Assembly: GCF_000876015.1 (NCBI RefSeq)
Contig: NZ_BBQM01000013.1
Span: 62,001 to 126,000 of the forward strand
Length of the DNA stretch: 64,000 bases
Direction of reading: 5' to 3'
From: Cupriavidus basilensis
Lineage (GTDB): Bacteria; Pseudomonadota; Gammaproteobacteria; Burkholderiales; Burkholderiaceae
The position numbers and the translations under genes were made by a program. The first letter of the stretch is position 1. Each line of letters opens with the position of its first letter. This document shows positions 25,001 to 33,399 of the stretch, one piece after another. Under the pieces are notes generated by a model that was not told the origin of the DNA, ran no database searches, and worked only from the letters and a program-made list of their open reading frames with translations.

Positions 25001-25831
25001 TCACTTCACCGTGCTGCCGATGGTGAAGTCGCGCGCCAGCGGCGCGGCGCTCTTGGGGCCGAACCACTTGTCGTAGATGCGCGCGGCGGTGCCGTCCTTT
25101 TCCAGCGCCAGCAGGATGCGGTCGATCTCGGCGGTCAGGCGGTCCTCGCCCTTGGGCACGCCCACGCCCATATACTCGCGCGTCAGCGTGAACGAGGAAA
25201 TCTCGAACTGGTCCTTGTTGGGCAGGGTGGCCAGCAGCGCGCCGAGCTTGGCGCCGTCCTGCGCGAAGGCCTGGATCGCGCCGCTGCGCAGCGCGGTCAG
25301 CGCCAGCGGGGAGTCGTCATAGGCGATCACGCGCGCGTCCGGGTACTTCTGGCGCAGCGTGGTTTCCTGCGTGGTGCCCTTGTCCACGCCCAGGCGCCAG
25401 GTCTTGAGGTCGTCCGGCTGCTTGAGCGTGCCCTTCCTGGCGATCAGCTGCAGGCCGCTGGCGAAATACGGCGTGGAAAAGCCGATCTGCTGGCGGCGCT
25501 CGTCGGTGATGGTGAAGTTGGCGGCGACGATGTCCACCTTCTGCGAGGCCAGCAGCGGGATGCGGTTGGCCGGGTTGGTGGCGCGGAACTCGGTCTTCAC
25601 GCCCAGGCGCCTGGCGATCTCGGTGGCGTAGTCCACGTCGAGGCCCGCCGGCGTGGTGCTGCCCGCCTCGACGAAGCCGAACGGCGGGTTGGCGTCGAAC
25701 ACGCCCACGCGCAGCACGCCGGCCTTCTTGATGTCGTCGAGCCGGTCGGCGCGGGCCGCGCCCGAGGCCAGCACCGAGATGCCGAGCGCCAGGCTCAGCG
25801 CGGCCTTGATCAGCGGGGAGGAAATTCGCAT
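25001..25831 (-). CDS. Polar amino acid ABC transporter periplasmic binding protein (family 3)
   Basis: 276 aa. Signal peptide about residues 1-28 (SGAARAD). The mature protein starts DRLDDIKKAGVLRVGVFDANPPFGF (quoted in parts), and the family-3 signature GLDVDYATEIARRLG follows near residue 65. The first acidic residue of that motif and the Arg of the NPANRIPLL block would bind the amino-acid alpha groups, suggesting glutamate/aspartate or another amino acid. ATG at 25831 chosen over an upstream in-frame extension because the signal peptide begins there. Divergent from trhA. Confidence 0.9.
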   Translation of the reverse strand: MRISSPLIKAALSLALGISVLASGAARADRLDDIKKAGVLRVGVFDANPPFGFVEAGSTTPAGLDVDYATEIARRLGVKTEFRATNPANRIPLLASQKVDIVAANFTITDERRQQIGFSTPYFASGLQLIARKGTLKQPDDLKTWRLGVDKGTTQETTLRQKYPDARVIAYDDSPLALTALRSGAIQAFAQDGAKLGALLATLPNKDQFEISSFTLTREYMGVGVPKGEDRLTAEIDRILLALEKDGTAARIYDKWFGPKSAAPLARDFTIGSTVK

Positions 25832-25871
25832 GGATGTCTCGCGATGGTTGTGTTGGCGAGACGATAGCGAT

Positions 25872-25923
25872 CCCTTGACCCCAAGGGAACGAAGGGTTTT
25901 GCAGATGGTTATTCCGTGCAAAA
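25872..25923. promoter_or_regulatory. Two inverted repeats in the divergent amino-acid transporter / trhA region
   Basis: CCCTTG-ACCC-CAAGGG (25872-25887) and TTTTGC-N15-GCAAAA (25897-25923) lie 41-92 bp before the binding-protein start. They are short but perfect and may be operator half-sites for an unlinked regulator. Confidence 0.35.
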
Positions 25924-26024
25924 ATACTAGCTTGGCGCACCGCAGCAAACACTGTGTGGCGCAAGAATGACCCTGAAGACCGTCGCCGCGGATGCCGCGG
26001 CGACCAACAGGAGAGCCCGAATCC

Positions 26025-26642
26025 ATGTATCACGGAGAGCGCTTCAACGGCTACAGCCACCTCGCCGGCGCCATCCTCGCCGCCGCCGGCTCCGCCGTCC
26101 TCGTCACCTCCTCCGCCCTGTACCACGACGCCTGGAAGGTCGTCAGCTCGGTGGTCTACGGCAGCACGCTGGTGTTCCTCTACACCATCTCCACGCTCTA
26201 TCACAGCCTGCGCGGCCGGCCCAAGGACATCCTGCGCCGGCTGGACTACTGCGCCATCTACCTGCTGATCGCCGGCAGCTACACGCCGTTCGCGCTGGTC
26301 ACGCTGCGCGGGCCGTGGGGCTGGACGCTGTTCGGCGTGAACTGGGGGCTGGCGGTGATCGGCATCGCGCAGGAGCTGTGGATCGGCAAGCGCACGCGCA
26401 TCTTCTCGCTGCTGATCTACGTGCTGATGGGCTGGCTGGTGCTGTTCGCGTTCGGCCCGCTGGTGGCCGCGCTGCCCGCCGGAGGGCTGTACTGGCTGGT
26501 GGCCGGCGGCACGCTGTACACGGCGGGGATCGGGTTCTTCCTGTTCGACGAGAAGGTGCGGCACTTTCACGGGATCTGGCACCTGTTCGTGCTGGCGGGG
26601 AGCGCCTGCCAGTTCGTGAGCATCTTCTGGTACGTGGGCTAG
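26025..26642 (+). CDS. trhA: Hemolysin III / TrhA (PAQR) family membrane protein
   Basis: 205 aa, seven predicted helices. PAQR-type motifs are visible: an N-terminal SHLAGA block, SALYHDAW, STLYHSLRG, LDYCAIYLLIAGSYTP and the C-terminal HFHGIWHLFVLAGSACQF with the metal-type histidines. Bacterial members of this family affect membrane energetics and fatty-acid homeostasis; haemolysis by Bacillus hemolysin III gave the name. The start at 26025 follows a GGAGAG ribosome-binding site; an upstream in-frame codon at 25992 has none. It stands alone between two divergent promoters. Confidence 0.9.
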   Translation: MYHGERFNGYSHLAGAILAAAGSAVLVTSSALYHDAWKVVSSVVYGSTLVFLYTISTLYHSLRGRPKDILRRLDYCAIYLLIAGSYTPFALVTLRGPWGWTLFGVNWGLAVIGIAQELWIGKRTRIFSLLIYVLMGWLVLFAFGPLVAALPAGGLYWLVAGGTLYTAGIGFFLFDEKVRHFHGIWHLFVLAGSACQFVSIFWYVG

Positions 26643-27005
26643 GGCGCCCGCCTTCCCGGCGCCGGGGCAGGGCGGCCCGCCTTGCCTGCGCGTGCCGCGC
26701 CGCCGCCGCCGCCGCCCAATAACATGCGTCCAGCCGCTTGCCGGCCAGCCCGGCGCGCCGGCTCCCCGCCCGCGGCGGTCGATTCCCTTCCCTGCCATCC
26801 GCTTCCCCGCACGGCCGTCCCCCGGACGGCCGCGCTCGCTTCGGCTCCGGGCGCCGTCCGCATCACCCGGCCAAGATGATCGATTCAATCACAATTTGTG
26901 ATTGAACTAGTCAAAATTCGCGCACTGTCCTAGAATTCCGGTCACACGATGATTGAATCGATCATCGTCAACACGACTGATACGCACAAAAAGCGACAGG
27001 AGACA
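26643..27005. other. 363-bp intergenic region before the tetronate operon
   Basis: No gene. The first 230 bp are GC-rich without visible signal. The last 130 bp are AT-rich and contain the operator array at 26875-26966 and a TAGAAT hexamer at 26931 that could be a -10 element, though no well-spaced -35 was found. Confidence 0.6.
26875..26966. promoter_or_regulatory. Operator array: perfect 23-bp palindrome plus distal inverted copy, before kdgT
   Basis: A perfect 23-bp palindrome (arms TTCAATCACAA and TTGTGATTGAA around one T) spans 26884-26906. A further exact 17-bp inverted match links GATGATCGATTCAATCA (26875-26891) to TGATTGAATCGATCATC (26950-26966). The shared half-site TTCAATCA therefore occurs three times within 92 bp. 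This is the expected layout for cooperative repressor binding or DNA looping by the DeoR-family protein encoded at the end of the operon. Confidence 0.82.
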
Positions 27006-27992
27006 ATGATGCAGATACGAATCAAGCGCGCGATCGAGCGCGTTCCCGGCGGCATGATGATCGTGCCGCTGCTGATCGGCTCCCTGGTGGCGACGTTCGC
27101 GCCCGACACACCCAAGTTCTTCGGCTCGTTCACCGGCGCGCTGTTTACCGGCGCGCTGCCGGTGCTGGCGGTGTTCTACGTCTGCATGGGCGCGAGCATC
27201 AACATCAAGGCCACGCCCTACATCCTCAAGAAGGGCGGCGTGCTGTTCGGCACCAAGGTCGGCACCGCCGTGCTGCTCGGCGTGATCCTGGGCCATTTCC
27301 TCGGCGAATCGCCGGTTTCCGCGGGCGTGTTCGCCGGCCTGTCGACGCTCGCCGTGGTGGCCGCCATGAACGACACCAACGGCGGCCTGTACATGGCGCT
27401 GATGGGGCAATACGGGCGCCCCGAGGACGTGGGCGCCTACAGCATCATGTCGCTCGAATCGGGGCCGTTCCTGACGATGGTGACGCTGGGCGTGGCCGGG
27501 CTGGCGGCGTTCCCCTGGCCGACGATGGTCGGCAGCATCCTGCCGCTGCTGCTGGGCATGCTGCTCGGCAACCTGGACCGCGAGATGCGCGACTTCCTCT
27601 CGCGCGCGGTGCCGGTCATGATCCCGTTCTTCGCGCTGGCCCTCGGCGCCAGCCTCGACCTGCACAAGGTGTGGCAGGCCGGCATGCTCGGCATCGGCCT
27701 GGGCATCGCGGTGGTGGCCATCACCGGGACCACGCTCTACCTGGCCGACCGCCTGAGCGGCGGCAACGGCGTGGCGGGCGTGGCGGCGGCCAGCACGGCC
27801 GGCAACGCCGCCGCGGTGCCGACCCTGATCGCGGCGGCCAATCCGGTCTACACCGAGGCCGCCAAGAGCGCCACGCTGCTGGTTGCCGCGTGCGTGGTGG
27901 TGACGGCGATCCTGACCCCGGTGCTGACCGCCTGGGTGGCCCGGCGCGGCGCGCTGGCGGCACCCGCGGGCGCCGCGCGGAGCGCGCCGTGA
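27006..27992 (+). CDS. kdgT: 2-keto-3-deoxygluconate permease family transporter (KdgT)
   Basis: 328 aa, about ten helices. KdgT-family segments include [17 protein letters not shown] at the N-terminus, [22 protein letters not shown] near residue 60 (in parts), and [19 protein letters not shown] near 120. The characterised E. coli KdgT imports 2-keto-3-deoxygluconate with protons. Here the gene is coupled to a tetronate kinase and a PdxA2-type dehydrogenase, so import of D-threonate or D-erythronate is more likely. The start at 27006 is preceded by CAGGAGA; an ATG at 26949 lies inside the operator array and was rejected. Its stop overlaps the next start (GTGA). Confidence 0.9.
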   Translation: MMQIRIKRAIERVPGGMMIVPLLIGSLVATFAPDTPKFFGSFTGALFTGALPVLAVFYVCMGASINIKATPYILKKGGVLFGTKVGTAVLLGVILGHFLGESPVSAGVFAGLSTLAVVAAMNDTNGGLYMALMGQYGRPEDVGAYSIMSLESGPFLTMVTLGVAGLAAFPWPTMVGSILPLLLGMLLGNLDREMRDFLSRAVPVMIPFFALALGASLDLHKVWQAGMLGIGLGIAVVAITGTTLYLADRLSGGNGVAGVAAASTAGNAAAVPTLIAAANPVYTEAAKSATLLVAACVVVTAILTPVLTAWVARRGALAAPAGAARSAP

Positions 27993-29218
27993 GCTGGCTC
28001 GTCATCGCCGACGACCTGTCCGGCGCGGCCGACTGCGCGATCGGGTTCACGTCGCCCAGCACCAGCACGGTCGTGACGCTCGACGCCCACGCCGGCCCCG
28101 CGTTCCAGGCCGACGTGATCGCGGCCGACGTCGACAGCCGGCGCCAGGACCCGGCCACCGCCGCGGCGCGCAACGTCGCCGCCTGGAACCGCTTCGGCGG
28201 CGCCGGCCGGCGCCTGTACAAGAAGATCGATTCCACGCTGCGCGGCAACTGGGCGGCGGAAACCGCCGCGCTGCAGCGCGTCGCCGGGCTGGCCATCGTC
28301 GCGCCGGCGTTCCCGGACGCCGGCCGCACCCTGCGCGACGGCTGCGTGTACGTGCATGACGAGCCGCTCGAAACCACCGACATCTGGCGCCTGGAAGGGC
28401 TCGCCGGCCGCGCGGACGTCACCGCGCTGCTGGCCGCGCAGGGCCTGCGCGCCGAACGGCTGGAGACCGGCGGCGCCATGCGCTGCGCCGACGCCCTGCG
28501 CGACCGCCTCGCCGCGCTGGCCCGCCAGGGCGTGCAGGCGGTGATCTGCGACGCGCAGACGCAGGACGATCTCGACAGGCTCGCGGCCGCCAGCGCGGAC
28601 CTCGGCGTGCCGGCCTTCTGGGTCGGCTCGGGCGGCATGGCGCGCGCGCTGTCGGCCGGCGACGCGCACACGCGGGCGGCGCAGGCAAGCCACGGCAACG
28701 CGCCGCTGCCGCCCGTGCGCGGCCCGGTGCTGACGCTGGTGGGCAGCCTGTCGGGCGTCTCGGCACGGCAGGCGGCGTGCCTGTGCGAGCGCGGCCAGGT
28801 CGAAAGCGTGGTGATCCCGCCGCAGGTGCTGCGCGCCGGCCCCGCGCATGCGGACTGGGCCCGCTGGCAGGACCGCGTGGCGCTGCCGCTGCTCGCGGGG
28901 CACGACGTGCTGGCCGGCATCGGCCGCGACGAGCACTTCAGCGCGGACGAAGGCCCGCGCCTGAGCGCGGCCCTGGCCAGCCTGATCGCGCCGCATTTCC
29001 ATTGCGTGGGCAGCCTGATCGCCACCGGCGGCGAGACCGCGCGCGCGATGCTGGAAGCCGCCGGAATCCGCGCGCTGGCGCTGGTGCGCGAGATCGAGCC
29101 CGGCGTGCCGCTCTCGAAGACGCTCGGCGGGCCAGCCCGGCGCGTAGTGACCAAGGCCGGCGCGTTCGGCAGCGAGGCCGCGCTGTGGCTCGCATGGCAG
29201 GCCGTGCGCGAGGCCTGA
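27989..29218 (+). CDS. dtnK: Four-carbon acid sugar kinase (DUF1537 family), D-threonate/D-erythronate kinase
   Basis: 409 aa. The DUF1537 N-terminal substrate domain begins with [15 protein letters not shown] and contains [11 protein letters not shown]. The C-terminal nucleotide domain has [13 protein letters not shown] and the GGETA glycine motif near residue 345. Members of this family were shown to phosphorylate D-threonate, D-erythronate and related acid sugars at O4. The start is a GTG at 27989 that overlaps the kdgT stop. Its product feeds the PdxA2-type dehydrogenase encoded next. D-threonate versus D-erythronate preference cannot be read from sequence. Confidence 0.9.
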   Translation: MSWLVIADDLSGAADCAIGFTSPSTSTVVTLDAHAGPAFQADVIAADVDSRRQDPATAAARNVAAWNRFGGAGRRLYKKIDSTLRGNWAAETAALQRVAGLAIVAPAFPDAGRTLRDGCVYVHDEPLETTDIWRLEGLAGRADVTALLAAQGLRAERLETGGAMRCADALRDRLAALARQGVQAVICDAQTQDDLDRLAAASADLGVPAFWVGSGGMARALSAGDAHTRAAQASHGNAPLPPVRGPVLTLVGSLSGVSARQAACLCERGQVESVVIPPQVLRAGPAHADWARWQDRVALPLLAGHDVLAGIGRDEHFSADEGPRLSAALASLIAPHFHCVGSLIATGGETARAMLEAAGIRALALVREIEPGVPLSKTLGGPARRVVTKAGAFGSEAALWLAWQAVREA

Positions 29219-29290
29219 GCCGCGCGCGCGGGACGACCAGACAATGACCCCCGGTTGGCGTCGACGCCAACCACGAACCTGAAGCGAAAC

Positions 29291-30292
29291 ATGAGCGATT
29301 ACCTCCCCATCATCGGCATCACCATGGGCGATGCCAGTGGCGTCGGGCCTGAAGTGATCATGAAGAGCCTGGCGCACGCCAGCGTCTACGCCCAGTCGCG
29401 CCCGCTCGTCATCGGCGACGCCAGGCGGCTCGAGCTGGCCGGCAAGCTGGTCGGCAGCCCGCTCGCCGTGCGCGCGATCGACAACCCGGCCCAGGCGCAA
29501 TACGCGCAAGGCACGGTGGACTGCATCGACCTCGGCCTGATTCCGGCCGATCTGCCGTTCGGCAAGCTCTCGCCGGTCGCCGGCGACGCCGCGTTCCGCT
29601 ATATCGAGCGGGCCGTGGCGCTGACGCAGCAGGACCAGATCGACGCCATCTGCACCGCGCCGCTGAACAAGGAAGCGCTGCACGCGGGCGGCCACAAGTT
29701 CCCGGGCCACACCGAGATGCTGGCGCACCTGACCGGCACGCCGGAAGTGTCGATGATGCTGGTGGCGCCGAACCTGCGCGTGATCCACGTGACCACCCAC
29801 ATCGGCCTGCTCCACGCGATCCGCAAGATCGACACCGGGCTGGTGCAGCGGACCATCGAGCGCGGCCACGAGACGCTGGTGCGCGCCGGCATCGCCGAGC
29901 CGCGCATCGGCGTGTGCGGCATCAACCCGCACGCGGGCGAGAACGGGCTGTTCGGCTGCGGCGAGGAAGAAGAGAAGATCATTCCCGCGGTGCTGGCGCT
30001 GCGCGAGCGCGGCTGGAACGTGGAAGGCCCGCTGCCGGCCGACACCCTGTTCTTCCGCGCCGGGCGCGGCGATTTCGACCTGGTGGTGGCGATGTACCAC
30101 GACCAGGGCCACGGCCCGGTCAAGGTGCTGGGCCTGGAAGCGGGCGTCAACATCACCGTGGGGCTGCCGGTCATCCGCACCTCGGTCGACCACGGCACCG
30201 CGTTCGACATCGCCGGCAAGGGCATCGCCGACGAGCGCAGCCTGCTCGAGGCGCTGCGCCAGGGCGCGGAGCTGGCCACGCGCCGGGGCTGA
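29291..30292 (+). CDS. pdxA2: PdxA2-type 4-phospho-D-threonate/D-erythronate dehydrogenase
   Basis: 333 aa PdxA-family NAD-dependent oxidative decarboxylase. ITMGDASGVGPEV at residues 10-22 and TAPLNKEAL with GHTEMLAHLTG (His140) are present. The three metal-binding histidines correspond to His170 (HIGLLH), His214 (INPHAGENG) and His270 (MYHDQGHGP). PdxA proper makes a vitamin B6 precursor; PdxA2 homologues beside DUF1537 kinases oxidise the 4-phosphotetronate, giving dihydroxyacetone phosphate and CO2. The start at 29291 follows a weak purine-rich GAAGCGAAAC. The context makes the catabolic role much more likely than B6 synthesis. Confidence 0.93.
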   Translation: MSDYLPIIGITMGDASGVGPEVIMKSLAHASVYAQSRPLVIGDARRLELAGKLVGSPLAVRAIDNPAQAQYAQGTVDCIDLGLIPADLPFGKLSPVAGDAAFRYIERAVALTQQDQIDAICTAPLNKEALHAGGHKFPGHTEMLAHLTGTPEVSMMLVAPNLRVIHVTTHIGLLHAIRKIDTGLVQRTIERGHETLVRAGIAEPRIGVCGINPHAGENGLFGCGEEEEKIIPAVLALRERGWNVEGPLPADTLFFRAGRGDFDLVVAMYHDQGHGPVKVLGLEAGVNITVGLPVIRTSVDHGTAFDIAGKGIADERSLLEALRQGAELATRRG

Positions 30293-30369
30293 GCGGCGGC
30301 GCGGGCGGGCGGCGCCGGTGGCTGTATGATTTCGCTTTGCCCGCCACCTTGCCGATGCCCCCGCTGCCA

Positions 30370-31149
30370 ATGAACGCCGCCGATCGCCGCCGTGCCATCC
30401 TCGAACTCGTGCTGTCAGGCAGCGAATCGAGCGTCGAGCAGCTTACCGGCAGCCTCGGCGTGTCCGAGGCCACGGTGCGCCGCGACCTCGCCGCGCTCGC
30501 GCGCGAGGGCCGCATCGTGCGGACCTACGGCGGCGCCGCGGCGCTCACGCAGATCGGCGCGCACGAGCCGGAAACCCCGCTGGAAGAGCGCAACGTCATC
30601 CAGCGCGCGCAGAAAGAGGCCATCGCGGCCGTCGCCGCCGGCTTCGTCCACGACGGCGACGCCATCCTGCTCGACAGCGGCAGCACCGCCACCGCGCTGG
30701 CGCGGCAGCTGGCCGCGCGCGCGGACCTGCACGTCTACACCACCAACCTGCTGGTGGTCGGCGCGCTGGCCGGCGTGCCCGGCATGCGCATCACGCTGGT
30801 CGGCGGCGACGTGCGCCCGTCCAGCATGGGCACCATCGGCCCGCTGGCGCAGATGACGCTGGCGCGCATCAGCGTGGACAAGGCCTTCCTCGGCGCCGAC
30901 GGCGTGGTGGCGGGCGTCGGCCTGTGCGAGGCCACGGCCGAGCAGGCCTACCTGAAGGAGTGCATCGTGCGCCAGTCGGCCGAGATCTTCGTGCTGGCGG
31001 ACGCCACCAAGCTCGGCCGCGCGCGCCAGCAGCACTGGACGCCGCTCGAGCGGCCGTGGACGCTCGTCACCGACGACGGCGCCTCCGCGGCGCAGCTCGA
31101 AGCGTTCCGCGCGCTCAAGCACGTGCGCGTGGCGCTCGCGCCGGCCTGA
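30370..31149 (+). CDS. DeoR/GlpR-family transcriptional regulator
   Basis: 259 aa. The N-terminal HTH carries the DeoR signature RRAILELVLSG then LGVSEATVRRDLAALAREGRI and TYGGAAAL. The C-terminal sugar-phosphate sensor domain has ILLDSGSTATALARQL, YTTNLLVVGAL, VGGDVRPSS and LGADGV. Such repressors release DNA on binding a phosphorylated sugar; here 4-phosphotetronate or dihydroxyacetone phosphate are candidates. It is the last gene of the kdgT-dtnK-pdxA2 set, 77 bp after pdxA2, and its likely operator is at 26875-26966. An ATG at 30355 would add five residues (MPPLP) and is less typical of the family. Confidence 0.9.
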   Translation: MNAADRRRAILELVLSGSESSVEQLTGSLGVSEATVRRDLAALAREGRIVRTYGGAAALTQIGAHEPETPLEERNVIQRAQKEAIAAVAAGFVHDGDAILLDSGSTATALARQLAARADLHVYTTNLLVVGALAGVPGMRITLVGGDVRPSSMGTIGPLAQMTLARISVDKAFLGADGVVAGVGLCEATAEQAYLKECIVRQSAEIFVLADATKLGRARQQHWTPLERPWTLVTDDGASAAQLEAFRALKHVRVALAPA

Positions 31150-31318
31150 CGGCGGCCGGTCCACGGCCGGTCCGCTCCGCGTCCGCCCGCGCCGCGGCTG
31201 GCGCGGGCAGTCCCGGCGCGTCTTCGCTTCTTCGCTTCTTCCCGATGGCCGCCGCCCGCGCGGCCCGCTCATCCGCGTAGAGAACCCAACCAGAACCCAA
31301 CCGGCAGGATCGCCTGCT

Positions 31319-31364
31319 CCGCCCGTTCCACCCGTTCCGCCTGTTTCACCCATTGCGCCCGTTT
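31319..31364. repeat. Tandem 9-bp units (CCCGTTYCR-like)
   Basis: Five degenerate consecutive 9-mers, CCCGTTCCA, CCCGTTCCG, CCTGTTTCA, CCCATTGCG and CCCGTTTCG, lie in the untranslated region between the DeoR gene and the ABC operon. No function is evident. Confidence 0.55.
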
Positions 31365-31517
31365 CGCGGCGCGCCACGGCCCGCCGCGCCCCACGCGCCA
31401 GCATCCCGCCCCAGAAACGGGCCTGCGGGCGGGCCCGCATTCCCGCTTTCGGCGCACGGCGCCGGTTTCCCCCGCCGTTCCGGCGATTTTCTCGGGTTGG
31501 CCCGACTCTTGCGTATT

Positions 31518-31562
31518 GAAATTCAAATTTTAGAGACGTATCGTCCCGAAAATTTGAATTTC
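31518..31562 (+). promoter_or_regulatory. Perfect 14-bp inverted repeat enclosing a sigma-70-type promoter
   Basis: GAAATTCAAATTTT (31518-31531) and AAAATTTGAATTTC (31549-31562) are exact reverse complements with a 17-bp spacer. A -35 candidate TTGAAA (31516-31521) and a -10 candidate TATCGT (31539-31544) have 17-bp spacing and lie within it. A protein on the dyad would therefore block transcription of the operon beginning at 31610. The IclR gene at 36253 is the obvious candidate regulator. Confidence 0.75.
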
Positions 31563-31609
31563 CACTCAACATTTGCGCACGCCCCAGAAACCGTGCGCCA
31601 GGAGTCCGC

Positions 31610-32593
31610 ATGTTTCTCCGTTCCATGACCCGCCGCGCACGTGCCGTTCTGGGCCTGGCGCTGACCGCCACCAGCTTGTCGGCCGGCGCCGCCCAGGTCG
31701 TCAACATCGGCGTCCAGCCCGCCACCCAGCCGATCTACATCGCCAAGGCGGCCGGCTACCTGGCGCCGCTGGAGGCCAAGTACGACGTCAAGTTCGAATT
31801 CCACAGCTTCCCCTACGGCGCGCCGGAGAACCAGGCGATGGCGGCCGGCAACCTCGACCTCGCCTCGGCGGGCATGGGGCCGGCGGTGGTCGCGTCGGCG
31901 CGGCTGCCGGTCAAGCTGCTCGGCATCACCATCCTGGAGCAGACCGCCATCGTGGTCCCCTCCGACTCGCCGGTCCACACGATCGCCGATCTCAAGGGCA
32001 AGCGCATCGCCTACCCCGGCGAGGGTTCCCAGCAATATCCGCTCCTGCTCAACGCCCTGCAGAAGGCGGGCCTGAAGGTGGCGGACGTGCAGTTGTTCAA
32101 GACCTCCGGCTCGCAGGTCGGCACGCTGGTCGAGCAGCACAGCGTGGACGCCGGCATCACCTGGGACCCGCATATCTCGGTGGCGCTCGCCGGCGGCAAG
32201 ACCCGCGTGCTGCTGAAGGCCGAGAAGATCCTGCCGCTCAAGAACGGCCATTACGTCGGCGACGGCTTCTACGGCCGCACCGAGTTCATCGATGCCCATC
32301 CCGACCTGGTGCGCGACATCATGGCCGCGCAGATCCGCGCCATCAAGCTCATCAACAAGACGCCGCAGAAGGCCGTGGAGATGTGGAGCAAGGAGATCGG
32401 CTTCCCGCCCAAGGTGATCGAGTATTCGCTCAAGGAAGGCATCTCGGTGTACTCGACCGACATGGTGCCTGACGCGCAGACCATGAAGGTCTACGCCTCG
32501 TTCCTCAAGCAGGCGGCAATCCTGCAGGACGGCGACGAGCCCAAGCTCGCGCCCGAGCCGGCGCGCCAGGCGCTGGCGGCCGAGAAGCCCTGA
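31610..32593 (+). CDS. ABC transporter periplasmic binding protein, nitrate/sulfonate/taurine (NrtA/SsuA/TauA) type
   Basis: 327 aa. Signal peptide about residues 1-27 (ATSLSAGAAQ). The mature protein starts VVNIGVQPATQPIYIAKAAGY, the standard opening of SsuA/TauA-like proteins. AAGNLDLASAGMGPAVVA near residue 80 and LKGKRIAYPGEGSQQYPLLLNAL near 125 follow the family pattern. Ligands in this family include sulfonates, nitrate, taurine, and also thiamine-precursor pyrimidines and other small anions. With an amidase and a TauE-type exporter downstream, a sulfonated or amide-bearing ligand is plausible, but not shown. Confidence 0.88.
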   Translation: MFLRSMTRRARAVLGLALTATSLSAGAAQVVNIGVQPATQPIYIAKAAGYLAPLEAKYDVKFEFHSFPYGAPENQAMAAGNLDLASAGMGPAVVASARLPVKLLGITILEQTAIVVPSDSPVHTIADLKGKRIAYPGEGSQQYPLLLNALQKAGLKVADVQLFKTSGSQVGTLVEQHSVDAGITWDPHISVALAGGKTRVLLKAEKILPLKNGHYVGDGFYGRTEFIDAHPDLVRDIMAAQIRAIKLINKTPQKAVEMWSKEIGFPPKVIEYSLKEGISVYSTDMVPDAQTMKVYASFLKQAAILQDGDEPKLAPEPARQALAAEKP

Positions 32594-32628
32594 TTCCCCT
32601 TTTCCACTTTCCTTCAGAGGAGAAGCCG

Positions 32629-33396
32629 ATGGCTTCGTTTTTCCGGTCGGCGGCGAGCCGCGTGTTCCCTTACCTCGCCGCGATGCTCGCGGTGGTGCTG
32701 GTGTGGGAGCTCGTGGTCGTGCTGACCCATCCGAGTCCGGCGGTGCTGCCGTCGCCGGAGCTGACCGCGCGCACGCTGTACGGCCTGTTCGCGTCGGGCA
32801 CGATCTTCCGCGACATCGGCGCCAGCCTCGGCCGGGTGCTGGCCGCCTGGCTGCTGGCGGCGTGCCTGGCGATTCCGCTCGGCCTGCTGCAGGGCACGCG
32901 GCCGCGACTGGCGCGCGTGCTGGAGCCGCTGGTGGAGCTGTTCCGGCCGATCTCGCCGCTGGCGTGGATCCCGATGGCGATCCTCTGGTTCGGCATCGGC
33001 GAGGCGGGCAAGGTGTTCATCATCTTCATCGCCACCTTCTTCCCGATCCTGCTCAACACGGTGTCGGGCGTCAAGGCGGTCGATCCGGTGCTGGTGCGCG
33101 CCGGCCGCGTGCTGGGCTGCAATTCGGACGCGCGGCTGTTCTGGCAGGTGATCCTGCCCGCCGCCATGCCGACCATCCTGGTCGGCCTGCGCATCTCGTT
33201 CGGCATCGGCTGGGCCGCGATCATCGCCGCGGAGCTGGTCGCGGCCAACAAGGGGCTGGGCTACCTGATCGCCAACGGCATGGAGATCCTGCGCTCGGAC
33301 CAGGTGCTGGCGGGCATGGTCATCATCGCGTTGCTGGGCATTCTCATCGACACCGGCTTTCGCATTCTCGGCCAGCGGCTGGGCTTCAAGGAGTAA
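32629..33396 (+). CDS. ABC transporter permease, SsuC/TauC type
   Basis: 255 aa, six predicted membrane helices. The C-terminal half contains RAGRVLGCNSDARLFWQVILPAAMPTIL, the EAA coupling loop of this family, and GIGWAAIIAAELVAANKGLGYLI, characteristic of SsuC/TauC/NrtB permeases. It follows the binding-protein gene by 35 bp with an AGAGGAGAAG ribosome-binding site and precedes the ATPase by 3 bp. It forms the homodimeric membrane channel of the importer. Confidence 0.92.
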   Translation: MASFFRSAASRVFPYLAAMLAVVLVWELVVVLTHPSPAVLPSPELTARTLYGLFASGTIFRDIGASLGRVLAAWLLAACLAIPLGLLQGTRPRLARVLEPLVELFRPISPLAWIPMAILWFGIGEAGKVFIIFIATFFPILLNTVSGVKAVDPVLVRAGRVLGCNSDARLFWQVILPAAMPTILVGLRISFGIGWAAIIAAELVAANKGLGYLIANGMEILRSDQVLAGMVIIALLGILIDTGFRILGQRLGFKE

Positions 33397-33399
33397 GAC

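Larger units (their letters stand above)
31150..31609. other. 460-bp intergenic region before the sulfonate-type ABC operon
   Basis: No supported gene. It contains GC-rich sequence with five 9-bp CCCGTTYCR-like units at about 31319-31364, and an AT-rich promoter with a perfect inverted repeat at 31518-31562. Confidence 0.6.

Noticed and set aside
31319-31364. CCCGTTYCR 9-mers as a possible short coding repeat
   Set aside because: The array lies in an intergenic region with no start codon or ribosome-binding site in the plus frames and no domain in the minus frames.
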